Shown: positions 7,450-15,969 of the stretch, in pieces
Layout of the letters: the number at the start of each line of letters is the position of its first letter
How positions within the stretch are numbered: position 1 is the stretch's first letter
Source of the DNA: DASQFQ01 sp963805525
GTDB lineage: Bacteria > Actinomycetota > Thermoleophilia > Solirubrobacterales > Solirubrobacteraceae
Assembly (NCBI GenBank): GCA_963805525.1
Contig: CAWDUT010000006.1
Coordinates: 434,001 to 498,000, forward strand
Reading direction: 5' to 3'
Length of the DNA stretch: 64,000 nucleotides
Translations under genes and position numbers: made by a program
Notes under the pieces: generated by a model
Databases searched by the model: none
Seen by the model: the letters and a program-made list of their open reading frames with translations, nothing else
What the model was told of the DNA's origin: nothing

Positions 7450-8490
7450 ATGCGCGGGCATGGGGCAGCCCTCGCAACCATCTTCCTGCTGCTCCTGATC
7501 GCCGGTGTCGCGTCGGCGCTGCCGACCGACCCGAAGCTCGGCAAGATCTCGGCCCAGGGCCCCGTGGGCCTCTCGTCCAGCAAGGCCAACGTGGCGCTCC
7601 TGCAGGGCACCGGCATCAAGCCCGGCGACAGCGTGACCGGCATCGTCACGCTCACCAACAAGGGCGACCGCACCGGCAAGCTCGGGCTCTCGATCACCGG
7701 CGTGCACGACACGCCGGGCCTCTACGGCGGCCGCCTCTCGAGCGTCCTGCAGCTGCGCATCGACGACCTCTCCACCGGCACCAGGCCCGTCCAGACGTCG
7801 CTCGCCACCGCCCGCAACATCCCGCTCGCCGACCTCAAGGGTCGCCAGTCCCGCACCTACAAGGTCACCGCCACGTTCCCGGACACCGGCATTCCGCCCG
7901 GGCCGACGCTCGGCGACAACGCCCAGCAGGGCTCGAGCGTCGAGATGGCGCTGGCCTGGAACATCAGCGAGAAGGACCCCGTCGCGCCGAAGCCGCCGAT
8001 CCCCTCCGCGCCCACCCCGGCACCCCCGGTGCTGCCCCAGGGCAAGCCGCCCCGGCTGGTCGTGCTGCGCGTGCCCGCACAGAAGGTCGTCAAGCCGAAG
8101 CGGCTGAAGGTGTGGGTCGCGTGCGAGCTGCGCTGCAAGCTGAAGTTCAGCGCCGCGATCGACAACGCGCCGAAGAAGGGCCGCATGGGCCGCAAGGCCA
8201 AGCGGGCCCGCGTCCTGATTTCCAAGCACGTCTTCAAGGGCATCAAGGTGAAGGGCAAGACGAAGAAGTGGGTGACGCAGAAGAAGATCGGCGGCGGGAA
8301 GCGCTACACGCTCAAGTTCACGAAGCGCGGCCTCAAGCGGCTCAAGAAGCAGCTGCGCAAGAAGCACCGCGCGGGCATCACCGTGAGCGTGCGGATGCGC
8401 TCGGTCGCCGGCAACCGCGTCGTGATGCGCCGCATCGTCGTCACCAAGCGGAAGCACGGCTTCCGCGGCAAGCCCGCCAAGCTGCGCTAA
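7450..8490 (+). CDS. Secreted TasA-like protein with Lys-rich C-terminal domain
   Basis: 346 residues from ATG 7450, two bases after the sipW stop, with GAGAGG about 10 bases upstream. A signal peptide (1-25) is followed by a beta-domain (about 30-175) that shares with the first TasA-like protein the pattern GIVTLTNKGD and the ending FPDTGIPPGPTLGDNAQQGS. After a proline-rich linker (about 182-200) comes a roughly 145-residue, very Lys/Arg-rich domain with two Cys (CELRCKLKF). The basic part could hold the protein to teichoic or other anionic wall polymers; that is inference. It is probably a second SipW substrate, perhaps an anchor or minor fibre subunit like TapA. Confidence 0.7.
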   Translation: MRGHGAALATIFLLLLIAGVASALPTDPKLGKISAQGPVGLSSSKANVALLQGTGIKPGDSVTGIVTLTNKGDRTGKLGLSITGVHDTPGLYGGRLSSVLQLRIDDLSTGTRPVQTSLATARNIPLADLKGRQSRTYKVTATFPDTGIPPGPTLGDNAQQGSSVEMALAWNISEKDPVAPKPPIPSAPTPAPPVLPQGKPPRLVVLRVPAQKVVKPKRLKVWVACELRCKLKFSAAIDNAPKKGRMGRKAKRARVLISKHVFKGIKVKGKTKKWVTQKKIGGGKRYTLKFTKRGLKRLKKQLRKKHRAGITVSVRMRSVAGNRVVMRRIVVTKRKHGFRGKPAKLR

Positions 8491-8495
8491 GAGCC

Positions 8496-10076
8496 CTAGG
8501 CGGCGGTCACCTCCGCGGGCGCCGGCACCGTGCCGCGCATGAGGTCGGCGGCCTTCTCGGCGATCATGATCGTCGGCGCGTTCGTGTTGCCGCGGGTCAC
8601 GTTCGGCATCACCGATGCGTCAACCACGCGCAAGCCGTCGACGCCCTGGACGCGCAGCTCGGCGTCGACCACCGAGCCCATCGCGCACGTGGACGTCGGG
8701 TGGTAGATGTCGTGGCTCTTCGCGCGCACGTGGGCGCGGATCGCCTCGTCGCTGTCGCCGTCGGGAACCTCGTACGGCGCGCGCTCGTAGCCCTTCAGCG
8801 GCGACTGCTCGCGGATCTCCAGGCAGCGGCGGATGCCGGCGATCGTCGCCGCCCAGTCGTCCTCGGTGGTGAGGTAGTTGTGGACGATCCTCGGCTTGTC
8901 GGCCGGGTCGGCGGAGCGCAGCGTGACGCTGCCGCGCGAGGTCGGCTTGACCACGCAGACGCCGTAGGAGTAGGCGTGATCGAACGGGTCGAGCAGCCCC
9001 TCGTCGGCGAACATCACGGGCGCGAAGTGGAACTGGATGTCGGGCGCGTCGAGCCCGTCGCGCGAGCGCCAGAAGCCGCCGGCCTCGGCGATGTTGGAGG
9101 TCAGCGGGCCGCGGCCCTGCGTCTGCAGGAGCGCGACGTTCTCCTCCGTCTCGGCGGTCTCGAGCGTCGTCGGGTCGTCCGTGAACAGGATGATCCCGGC
9201 GTTCAGGTGGTCCTGCAGGTTCCCGCCGACCGCGGGTTGGTCGAGCCGCACGTCGATGCCGAGCGGGGTGAGGTCGTCGGCGGGCCCGATGCCCGACAGC
9301 ATCAGCAGCTGCGGCGACTGGTACGCGCCCGCGCACAGGATCACCTCGCGCGCGGCCTGCAGCTCGGTCGGCGTGCCGTCGATCACGGCCTCGACGCCGC
9401 TCGCGCGCCTGCCGTCGAAGAGCACGCGCGTCACCAGCGCCATCGGAACGAGCGTGAGGTTTTCGCGCGGGAGCACGGGGTGGAGGTAGGCGACCGCGGT
9501 CGAGCAGCGCATGCCGTTGCGCTGCGTCATCTGGTACCGCCCGACGCCGTCCTGCTCGCCGGTGTTGAAGTCGTCGAGCCGGTCGAGCCCGGTCGCCGCG
9601 GCGGCCTCGACGAACGCGTCGGCCAGCGGGTGCATCGAGTGCGAGTCGGAGACGCTGAGCGGGCCGCCCGCGCCGTGGAACTCGGAGGCGCCGCGCTCGT
9701 TGTCCTCGGCACGCTTGAAGTAGGGGAGGACGTCGTCCCAGCCCCAGCCGGGGTTGCCGAGGTCGCGCCACTCGTCGTAGTCGCGGCGGTTGCCGCGGAT
9801 GTAGATCATCGCGTTGAGCGACGACGAGCCGCCGAGCACGCGGCCGCGCGGGAGGTAGACGTTGCGGCCGTCGAGCGCGGGCTCCGGCTCGGTCGCGAAG
9901 TCCCAGTCGAACGGCGTCTTGTACAGCTGCGAGAACGCCACCGGGATGTGGAGGCCGTCCTCGCTGTCCGGCGGGCCCGCCTCGACGAGGCAGACGGAGG
10001 TGTCCGGGTCCTCGGACAGGCGGTTGGCCAGCACGCAGCCGGCTGAGCCGGCGCCCACGATCACGTAGTCGAACAT
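8496..10076 (-). CDS. GMC-family FAD oxidoreductase (choline dehydrogenase-like)
   Basis: 526 residues, normal GMC length. The N-terminal FAD-binding fold is clear (VIVGAGSAGCVLANRLSED), with the GMC signature GRVLGGSSSLNAMIYIRGN at about 83-101. The C-terminal half has the catalytic His in HPTSTCAMG and the second signature region ending GNTNAPTIMIAEKAADLM. Such enzymes oxidise alcohols to aldehydes or ketones, and related proteins act on choline, aliphatic alcohols or polyethylene glycol; the substrate cannot be read from sequence. It converges with the TasA-like gene (5-base gap) and is followed upstream by a lipase gene in the same direction. Confidence 0.9.
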   Translation of the reverse strand: MFDYVIVGAGSAGCVLANRLSEDPDTSVCLVEAGPPDSEDGLHIPVAFSQLYKTPFDWDFATEPEPALDGRNVYLPRGRVLGGSSSLNAMIYIRGNRRDYDEWRDLGNPGWGWDDVLPYFKRAEDNERGASEFHGAGGPLSVSDSHSMHPLADAFVEAAAATGLDRLDDFNTGEQDGVGRYQMTQRNGMRCSTAVAYLHPVLPRENLTLVPMALVTRVLFDGRRASGVEAVIDGTPTELQAAREVILCAGAYQSPQLLMLSGIGPADDLTPLGIDVRLDQPAVGGNLQDHLNAGIILFTDDPTTLETAETEENVALLQTQGRGPLTSNIAEAGGFWRSRDGLDAPDIQFHFAPVMFADEGLLDPFDHAYSYGVCVVKPTSRGSVTLRSADPADKPRIVHNYLTTEDDWAATIAGIRRCLEIREQSPLKGYERAPYEVPDGDSDEAIRAHVRAKSHDIYHPTSTCAMGSVVDAELRVQGVDGLRVVDASVMPNVTRGNTNAPTIMIAEKAADLMRGTVPAPAEVTAA

Positions 10077-10103
10077 GCCGCCGATCCTCGCGTGCGCGAG
10101 GGT

Positions 10104-11165
10104 TCAGCGCAAGCGATACACGCGCGTCACGACCTGCGCTCCGCCGCCGGGCAGCGGGAGCACGGCGCGGACGCGGCGGGCCTTGAAGCGCACCACCTTG
10201 CTCGTGCCCGCGCGGATCCGGAACGCCTTCTTGCGGTGTCCGCTGACGAGGCGGCCGATGCAGACGGCGCCGGCCGGGCCGGAGCAGCGCACGCGGATCC
10301 CTTTCGCCGTGCGCTTCCCGAGCGCGATCTTCAGCCGCTTGGAGGCCACGACCGCGAACCCGGAGCAGTCGGGCCGGAAGCTCGGGTTCGCCGCGCCGGG
10401 CGAGTCCAGCGCGTTGATCGCCCACTGCAGCGCGACCGGGTCGCCGACGATCGTGACGTGCTCGAACGGGTCGGCCGGACAGCGGTCCTGCAGGATCACG
10501 TTGGTCGCGTGGTCGCCGGCCAGCGCCTGCGAGCGGTAGGGGGTGACGACCTCGTCGTGCGTGGTCGTGACCGTCGTGTACCAGGCCGGGCCGGGCGCCT
10601 CGGGCGGCGGCTGGTTGACCTTGCGCATGAAGACGGAGCCGGCCTTCTGCTGCGCGCACGCGGTGCAGCCGAACACGCCGGCCGGGCCCGCGAGCGGGTT
10701 GGTCGTGCCGTGGCTCGAGGGAGCGAGGCCGATGACGTCGTCGACCACGCCGAGCAGCCCGCGCCGGACGGTGACGTAGCGCGCCAGCATCCCGCCCTGC
10801 GAGTGGCCGATCATCGACACCTTCGCCGCGCCGGTCTTCGCCCGCACCATCGCGATGAAGGCGACGAGCTGGTCGGCCGAGCGGTCGATATCGCCGGTGC
10901 CGCGGTTGCCGTAGTCGAGCGCCCACACGCAGTAGCCGCGCGCCTCGAGCGCGGGCGCGATCGTGTTCCACGAGACCGTCATGTCGCCGAACGTGCCGTG
11001 CACCAGGATCACCGGGTACGGGTGGGCGGCAGCCGGTTTGCAGGCGGGGTCGTTGGCGCCCGGCGGCGGGATCCCGGGCGACTGGAAGACCGGGTTCGTC
11101 TGCGCCGCGGCGGGCGCGGCGCACAGCAGGGTGATCGCGAGGGCGAGGGCGAGGGTGACGCGCAT
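10104..11165 (-). CDS. Secreted lipase/esterase with basic C-terminal domain
   Basis: 353 residues with a signal peptide (1-22, cleaved after a region rich in Ala). The alpha/beta-hydrolase domain shows the oxyanion motif VILVHGTFGD and the nucleophile elbow GHSQGG; the family is the actinobacterial class-2 type lipase (EstA/LipA-like). The last ~90 residues form a separate Lys/Arg-rich segment (LKIALGKRTAKGIRVRC, then HRKKAFRIRAGTSKVVRF). That tail resembles those on the VWA and TasA-like proteins of this window. Cysteine pairs suggest disulfides outside the cell. It hydrolyses ester lipids, by family. The gene lies 27 bases from the GMC gene, possibly co-transcribed. Confidence 0.85.
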   Translation of the reverse strand: MRVTLALALAITLLCAAPAAAQTNPVFQSPGIPPPGANDPACKPAAAHPYPVILVHGTFGDMTVSWNTIAPALEARGYCVWALDYGNRGTGDIDRSADQLVAFIAMVRAKTGAAKVSMIGHSQGGMLARYVTVRRGLLGVVDDVIGLAPSSHGTTNPLAGPAGVFGCTACAQQKAGSVFMRKVNQPPPEAPGPAWYTTVTTTHDEVVTPYRSQALAGDHATNVILQDRCPADPFEHVTIVGDPVALQWAINALDSPGAANPSFRPDCSGFAVVASKRLKIALGKRTAKGIRVRCSGPAGAVCIGRLVSGHRKKAFRIRAGTSKVVRFKARRVRAVLPLPGGGAQVVTRVYRLR

Positions 11166-11206
11166 CGGAAGGGGTGATACCCGAAGATGCGGTCCGATGG
11201 CGCCGG

Positions 11207-12343
11207 TCAGGTGCCGGGCTCGAAGCGCGGATGCGGGTTCGAGCCTGCGGTCCGCATCGACTCCGCGGCCGCGCGCGGGCCGAGCCGGAAGTGCTCGGGC
11301 ATCGGCTCCTCGCCGCGCAACGCGCCGGCCATCCGCTCGGCCATCGCCGGGCCGTGCTTGAAGCCGTGGCCGGAGCCGCCGCCGAGCAGCCACACGCTCG
11401 CGTGCGCCGGGTGCTGGGCGGCGACGAAGTGGGAGTCGGGCGACAGCTCGTAGCGGCACGTGGTGGAGGACTTCAGCGGCGCGTCGGCGAGCGCCGGGAA
11501 GCGGCGCGCGAAGTAGTCGCGGATCCAGCGCTCGTTGTCGGGGTTGCTGGGCGGGAGGTCGTCGTCGGGCGCGAGCGGCGGGCCCTCGAAGTCGGGCGCG
11601 CCCTTCACCCCGAGCCCGTCGAGGTCGCCGGTGCCGTAGACCGCGCCGTCGTAGTCGACCCAGCCCGGCGCGTGCGTCCACGGCTCGCCGCCGTCGATGA
11701 AGAACAGGTCCTGGTGCGTCGTCTTCACACTCACGAGGTCGGGGAAGAGCTGCGGCAGCCAGCCGCCGCAGGACCACACGACCGCGTCCGCCTCCAGCGC
11801 GTCGCCGTTGACGACGACGCGGTCGCCTTCGGGCGCGGCCCGGCCCTGGACGAGCTTCGCGCCGTGCCCATAGGCCTGCACCGCCAGCGTTTGGACCGCC
11901 TTCTGCGCGCGCAGCACGCCGGCCTCCGGCTCGTGGAGGAGGAACTCGAGGTCGTCGCCGTGGAAGCTCGGGAACAGCCGCGCGCCCTCCTCGGCGCCCA
12001 GCCGCTCGACCGGGATGCCCTGGGCGCGCATGGTCGCCTCGGACGCCGCCTCCCAGCCGTCGGCCTGGCGGGCGAACCACACGAGCCCGCACTCGATCAG
12101 CAGGTCGGCGCCCGACTCCGCCTCGAGCTCGCGCCACAGCGTGCGCGCACGACGGGCGGAGGCGGTGTAGTGCGGGTCGGCGCCGTGGCCGCAGCGGATC
12201 AGGCGCGTCTCGCCGCCCGAGGTGGCGCGGCGGTCGCCGGGCTCGAACTGGTCGACGAGCGTGACCTGGACGCCGTCGCGCGCCAGCCACCACGCGAGCG
12301 AGGCGCCGAACGTCCCCGCGCCGACGATGACGATCGAGTCCAT
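11207..12343 (-). CDS. FAD-dependent amino-acid/amine oxidase (DAO, sarcosine oxidase-like)
   Basis: 378 residues, the size of monomeric sarcosine oxidase and N-methyltryptophan oxidase. The N-terminus has the dinucleotide-binding motif VIVGAGTFGASLAWWLARDG, followed by RATSGGETRLIRCGHG, the region that covalently or tightly holds FAD in this family. Near the C-terminus is WLLGGGSGHGFKHGPA, the second conserved FAD-contact stretch. It would oxidise a secondary amine or amino acid with oxygen. Its start codon (12341-12343) overlaps by two bases the divergent ATG at 12342, so promoters must lie inside the coding regions or one start is wrong. Confidence 0.83.
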   Translation of the reverse strand: MDSIVIVGAGTFGASLAWWLARDGVQVTLVDQFEPGDRRATSGGETRLIRCGHGADPHYTASARRARTLWRELEAESGADLLIECGLVWFARQADGWEAASEATMRAQGIPVERLGAEEGARLFPSFHGDDLEFLLHEPEAGVLRAQKAVQTLAVQAYGHGAKLVQGRAAPEGDRVVVNGDALEADAVVWSCGGWLPQLFPDLVSVKTTHQDLFFIDGGEPWTHAPGWVDYDGAVYGTGDLDGLGVKGAPDFEGPPLAPDDDLPPSNPDNERWIRDYFARRFPALADAPLKSSTTCRYELSPDSHFVAAQHPAHASVWLLGGGSGHGFKHGPAMAERMAGALRGEEPMPEHFRLGPRAAAESMRTAGSNPHPRFEPGT

Positions 12344-13595
12344 GACGATCGCGGACGCTACCGTGCCGCGGGTGCTCGCCCTGGCAGCAGCCGCCGCGTC
12401 GCTCCTGTTCGGCCACTCCGCCGATCACCGGCCGCTGCGCGCCGAGCGGGTGGGGGAGGGTCCCGTGAAGGTCCTGGTCGTCGGCTCGATCCACGGCAAC
12501 GAGACCGCCGGGCGCGCGGTGGTCTCGCGCCTGCGCCGCTCGACGCCGCCGGCCGGCGTCGAGCTGTGGCTCGTCGACACGGTCAACCCCGACGGCGTCC
12601 GCCGCGGCACGCGCCAGAACGCTCGCGGCGTCGACCTCAATCGCAACTTCGGCCGCCGCTGGGCGGGCGGCGGGCGCGCGTTCGACACCTACTTCCCGGG
12701 CCGGAGCGCGTTCTCCGAGCCGGAGTCGCGCGCGGTGCGGCGGCTCGTGCGCCGCCTGCATCCGGCGGTGACGGTCTGGTACCACCAGCACATGCGGCTG
12801 GTGAACCTGTCCGACGGCGTCGACCGGCGGGTGGTCCGCGCCTACGCGCGCCGCGTCGGCCTGCCCGCGCGGCAGCTCCCGCGCTACCACGGCACCGCCA
12901 CCGGCTGGCAGAACCACACGTTCGGCGGCACCAACGCGTTCGTGGTCGAGCTGCCCGCCGGCCCGCTGAGCGCCGCCTCGGCCCGTCGGCACGCGCGCGC
13001 GGTGCTCGCGGCGGCGCCCACCGCGGCCGCCGCGTCCGCCACGCGGCCGCACATCGTCTGGCGGCGCATCCCCTTCGGAGCGACCCGCCGCGCCCAGACC
13101 CGCGCGTATGCCAAGCGCCACTACGGCACGAGTACCGACCGCCTCCAGCCGAAGGTGATCGTCGAGCACTACACGGTCTCCTCGACGTTCTCCTCGGCCT
13201 GGAACACGTTCGCCTCCAACGCGCCCGACATCGAGCTGCACGAGCGGCCCGGCGTGTGCTCGCACTTCATCGTCGACAAGGACGGCACGATCTACCAGCT
13301 CGTCAGCCTCAGGTACATCTGCCGCCACACGGTCGGGCTCAACGACCGCGCGATCGGCATCGAGCACGTCGGCTCCTCCGACGCCGAGATCCTCGGCCGC
13401 CCCAAGCAGCTGCGCGCGTCGCTGCGCCTGACGCGCTGGCTGCAGGCGCGCTACGGCATCAGCACGAAGAACGTCATCGGCCACTCCGAGAGCCTCTCGA
13501 GCCCCTACCACCACGAGCGCGTCGCGCGCCTGCGCACGCAGACGCACGGCGACTGGACCCACGCCGACATGCGCCGCTACCGGGGGAAGCTGTGA
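12342..13595 (+). CDS. Fusion: M14 zinc carboxypeptidase and amidase_2 domain
   Basis: 417 residues from ATG 12342; GTG 12363 is a credible alternative that would free the divergent gene's start. An Ala-rich hydrophobic N-terminus looks like a signal peptide. Residues about 42-215 form an M14 peptidase with zinc ligands H51, E54 and H148 or H150, the substrate-binding DLNRNF at 99-103 and catalytic Glu in VVELPAG (E203); it is nearest to MpaA-type murein-peptide amidases. Residues about 260-417 form an N-acetylmuramoyl-L-alanine amidase (amidase_2) with VEHYT (H276), NDRAIGIEHVG and VIGHSE. Both halves cut peptidoglycan stems, so one protein could detach and trim the peptide. It overlaps the next gene by GTGA. 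Confidence 0.82.
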   Translation: MTIADATVPRVLALAAAAASLLFGHSADHRPLRAERVGEGPVKVLVVGSIHGNETAGRAVVSRLRRSTPPAGVELWLVDTVNPDGVRRGTRQNARGVDLNRNFGRRWAGGGRAFDTYFPGRSAFSEPESRAVRRLVRRLHPAVTVWYHQHMRLVNLSDGVDRRVVRAYARRVGLPARQLPRYHGTATGWQNHTFGGTNAFVVELPAGPLSAASARRHARAVLAAAPTAAAASATRPHIVWRRIPFGATRRAQTRAYAKRHYGTSTDRLQPKVIVEHYTVSSTFSSAWNTFASNAPDIELHERPGVCSHFIVDKDGTIYQLVSLRYICRHTVGLNDRAIGIEHVGSSDAEILGRPKQLRASLRLTRWLQARYGISTKNVIGHSESLSSPYHHERVARLRTQTHGDWTHADMRRYRGKL

Positions 13596-14155
13596 GCCGC
13601 GAGGTCGTCCTCGTCCGCCACGGCGAGACCGAGTGGAGCCGCTCCGGCCAGCACACCGGCACCACCGACCTGCCGCTGCTGCCCGAGGGCGAGGCGCAGG
13701 CGCGCGAGGTCGCGCCGCGGCTCGCCCGGCGCGAGTTCGCGCTCGTGCTCTGCTCGCCGATGCAGCGCGCCCGCCGCACCGCCGAGCTGGCCGGCTTCGG
13801 CGACCGCGCCGAGCTCGACGCCGACCTGAAAGAGCGCGACTACGGCATCTACGAGGGGCGGACCACGAAGGAGATCCGCGTCGAGCGCCCGGGCTGGGAC
13901 GTGTGGCGCGACGACTGCCCCGGCGGCGAGACGCTCGAGCAGCTCGCCGCCCGCGCCGACCGCGTGATCGAGCGCGCGCTGGCGGCCGACGGCGACACGC
14001 TGCTCTTCGCCCACTCGCACCTCCTGCGCGAGCTCGCCGGCCGGTGGATCGGCCTCGGGCCCGACGGCGGCGGCAAGCTCAGGCTCGGCACCGCGACGCT
14101 CTCCATCCTGGGCTTCGAGCGCGAGCGGCGCGTGATCCTCTCCTGGAACGCATGA
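13592..14155 (+). CDS. Histidine phosphatase family (phosphoglycerate mutase-like)
   Basis: 187 residues from GTG 13592. The phospho-accepting His is in VLVRHGETEWS; the second core Arg (SPMQRARRTAEL), the acid residue in ERDYGIYEG and the second His in FAHSHLLREL are all present, so it is expected to be active. Members of this length hydrolyse varied phosphomonoesters (phosphosugars, cofactors) rather than acting as glycolytic mutases. Start and stop overlap both neighbours by 4 bases, so it belongs to an operon with the peptidoglycan hydrolase and the flavin-reductase-like gene. Confidence 0.85.
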   Translation: MSREVVLVRHGETEWSRSGQHTGTTDLPLLPEGEAQAREVAPRLARREFALVLCSPMQRARRTAELAGFGDRAELDADLKERDYGIYEGRTTKEIRVERPGWDVWRDDCPGGETLEQLAARADRVIERALAADGDTLLFAHSHLLRELAGRWIGLGPDGGGKLRLGTATLSILGFERERRVILSWNA

Positions 14156-14637
14156 CCAAGTCGACGTTCAACTCGCTCGTCGGCGAGCTCGACTACCCGA
14201 TGTTCATCGTCACCGCGTGCGCGGACGGCGAGCGCTCCGGCTGCCTGATCGGCTTCGCGACCCAGGCGAGCATCGAGCCGTCGCGCTTCCTCGTCTGCCT
14301 GTCGCACGAGAACCGCACCTACCGGGTCGCGCAGGGCGCCGAACTGCTCGGCGTGCACTTCGTCCCCGAGGAGCAGGCGGAGGTGGCGGAGCTGTTCGGC
14401 GGCGAGACCGGCGACGAGGTCGACAAGTTCGCGCGCGTCGGGTGGCAGCCCGGCCCGGGCGGCACGCCGCTGCTCGACGCCTGCCCGAATCGCTTCGTCG
14501 GCCGCGTGCTGCAACGGCTCGACGCCGGCGACCACGACGCGATCCTGCTCGAGCCGATACTGGCGGAGCGCGGGACGGAGGCAGACGAGTTCAGCTTCCA
14601 CCGCGCGAAGCGGATCGAGCCCGGGCACGAGGCCTGA
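14152..14637 (+). CDS. Flavin reductase-like domain protein
   Basis: 161 residues. The N-terminus NSLVGELDYPMFIVTACADGERSGCLIGFATQ and the later PSRFLVCLSHENRTYR match the FMN-binding split-barrel of the flavin reductase/HpaC family. No separate NAD(P)H site can be pointed to. Members reduce FMN or FAD for partner mono-oxygenases, or merely bind flavin. It is the last gene of the overlapping trio starting at 12342, and 89 structured bases separate it from Mn catalase. Confidence 0.78.
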   Translation: MTKSTFNSLVGELDYPMFIVTACADGERSGCLIGFATQASIEPSRFLVCLSHENRTYRVAQGAELLGVHFVPEEQAEVAELFGGETGDEVDKFARVGWQPGPGGTPLLDACPNRFVGRVLQRLDAGDHDAILLEPILAERGTEADEFSFHRAKRIEPGHEA

Positions 14638-14662
14638 GGTCAGAAACGGCACCGGACGTTTC

Positions 14663-14720
14663 CCGGGGAGACCCGGTTGGAGAGGCCTCCAATCGTCAGA
14701 CCGATTTCTCCCCAGGAGGT
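14663..14720 (+). promoter_or_regulatory. Leader hairpins and Shine-Dalgarno before Mn catalase
   Basis: Between the flavin reductase stop and the catalase GTG (14727) there are two hairpins: CCGGG-GAGA-CCCGG (14663-14676, GNRA-type loop) and TTGGAG-AGGC-CTCCAA (14677-14692). They are back to back. The AGGAGGT at 14714-14720 is a near-perfect Shine-Dalgarno and fixes the GTG start. The CCTCC in the second hairpin (14686-14690) could alternatively pair with GGAGG of the ribosome site. Whether this is a weak terminator or a translation switch cannot be told. Confidence 0.4.
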
Positions 14721-14726
14721 GCCGCA

Positions 14727-15680
14727 GTGATCCTGCGCATCGATCGCATCCAGACCGAGCTCCCCCCGCCGTCCGATCCCGACCCCGCCGGCGCTGCCGT
14801 CGTGCAGGAGCTGATGGGCGGCAAGTTCGGCGAGATGTCGACCTTCATGAACTACACGTTCCAGTCGTTCAACTTCCGCCTCCGCCAGGGCGCGCGGCCG
14901 TTCTACGACCTCGTCGCGAACATCGCCGCCGAGGAGTTCGGCCACATCGAGCTCGTCGCCGCGACGATCAACACGATGCTGACCGGCGCCGGTGAGAAGG
15001 GCTCGCTGCCGAAGCCGGCGGACCTGCTCAATCCGCAGCAGATCATCGCCGGCGGCGCGGCCGCGCTGTGCCAGGACTCGAACGGCAAGCCGTGGAACGG
15101 CGACTACATCACCTCGACGGGCGACCTCGTCGAGGACCTCGTGCACAACTTCTTCCTCGAGACCGGCGCGCGCAACAACAAGCTCAAGGTCTACGAGATG
15201 TGCGACCACCCGGCGGCCCGCGCGCTGACCGGCTACCTGCTCGTCCGCGGCGGCGTCCACCAGGTCGCCTACGCCCGCGCGGTGGAGAACCTCACCGGCG
15301 CCGACCTGATGAAGCTGTTCCCCTCCCCGCGGATCCCGACCGACAAGATCCCCGAGTCCCAGCCGCACATCGAGAAGGGCGAGCACACCAAGCTCTACCG
15401 CTTCTCGCCGAGCGACTACAAGGAGCTCGCGGCGGTCTTCAACGGCAAGCACCCGGAGACGGGCGAGGAGCTCGTGGTCGTCGACGACGCGCCCGAGGGC
15501 TTCGCGCCGTTCGACCTCCCGGCCCAGGAGGGCGTCTTCGCGCCCGACTACGCGCCCGAGGAGATCGCGGAGATCGCGCGCAAGCTGCGCGTCGCCGCCG
15601 GCCTCCCGGACGAGCCGACCGGGATCGTCGCCAACGACAGCAAGGGCGTCATGGACAAGGTCAAGGAGGCCGTGTCCTAG
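14727..15680 (+). CDS. Manganese catalase
   Basis: 317 residues from GTG 14727. The family's di-manganese ligands are recognisable in helices of a ferritin-like bundle: the Glu of GKFGEMSTFMNY, AAEEFGHIELVA (Glu and His), then the later FLETGARNN and RGGVHQVAYARA (Glu and His). It would break down hydrogen peroxide to water and oxygen in the cytoplasm without haem. The C-terminal ~60 residues after the core are acidic and flexible (DYAPEEIAEIARKLRVAAGL). Its stop overlaps by one base the next small gene. The strong Shine-Dalgarno suggests high expression. Confidence 0.93.
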   Translation: MILRIDRIQTELPPPSDPDPAGAAVVQELMGGKFGEMSTFMNYTFQSFNFRLRQGARPFYDLVANIAAEEFGHIELVAATINTMLTGAGEKGSLPKPADLLNPQQIIAGGAAALCQDSNGKPWNGDYITSTGDLVEDLVHNFFLETGARNNKLKVYEMCDHPAARALTGYLLVRGGVHQVAYARAVENLTGADLMKLFPSPRIPTDKIPESQPHIEKGEHTKLYRFSPSDYKELAAVFNGKHPETGEELVVVDDAPEGFAPFDLPAQEGVFAPDYAPEEIAEIARKLRVAAGLPDEPTGIVANDSKGVMDKVKEAVS

Positions 15681-15913
15681 TGGTCCAGAAGGCGCGCTCG
15701 GTCAAGCAGGAGGCGACCGAGAGCGAGGCCTACCTCGGCGGCGAGGTCGGCCACTGGTCGATCGTGGCGAAGATGAACGAGACGGCCGCGCATGCCGACC
15801 TGCAGACGCTGTGCGACTGGGCGCTCCCCATCCAGCAGCGCCATCTGCAGGAGGTGCTCGACGGCTCTCTGAAGCTGGCGGCCGACGAGGACCCGAACGA
15901 AGAAACCTCCTAG
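15680..15913 (+). CDS. Small hypothetical protein coupled to Mn catalase
   Basis: 77 residues from GTG 15680, whose G is also the last base of the catalase TAG. It is helical and acidic at the C-terminus, with NETAAHADLQTLCDWALPIQ as its most striking stretch; the pattern of His, Asp and Glu hints at a four-helix-bundle or ferritin-like relative but is too short to hold a full metal site. It lacks signal or membrane segments. One-base overlap suggests co-translation and a role with the catalase. I do not recognise a named family. Confidence 0.6.
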   Translation: MVQKARSVKQEATESEAYLGGEVGHWSIVAKMNETAAHADLQTLCDWALPIQQRHLQEVLDGSLKLAADEDPNEETS

Positions 15914-15969
15914 CGAGGACAGTCCCGTCGACTCGCCCCGGGGCGGATATGGTTCGTCCCGGGGCATCG

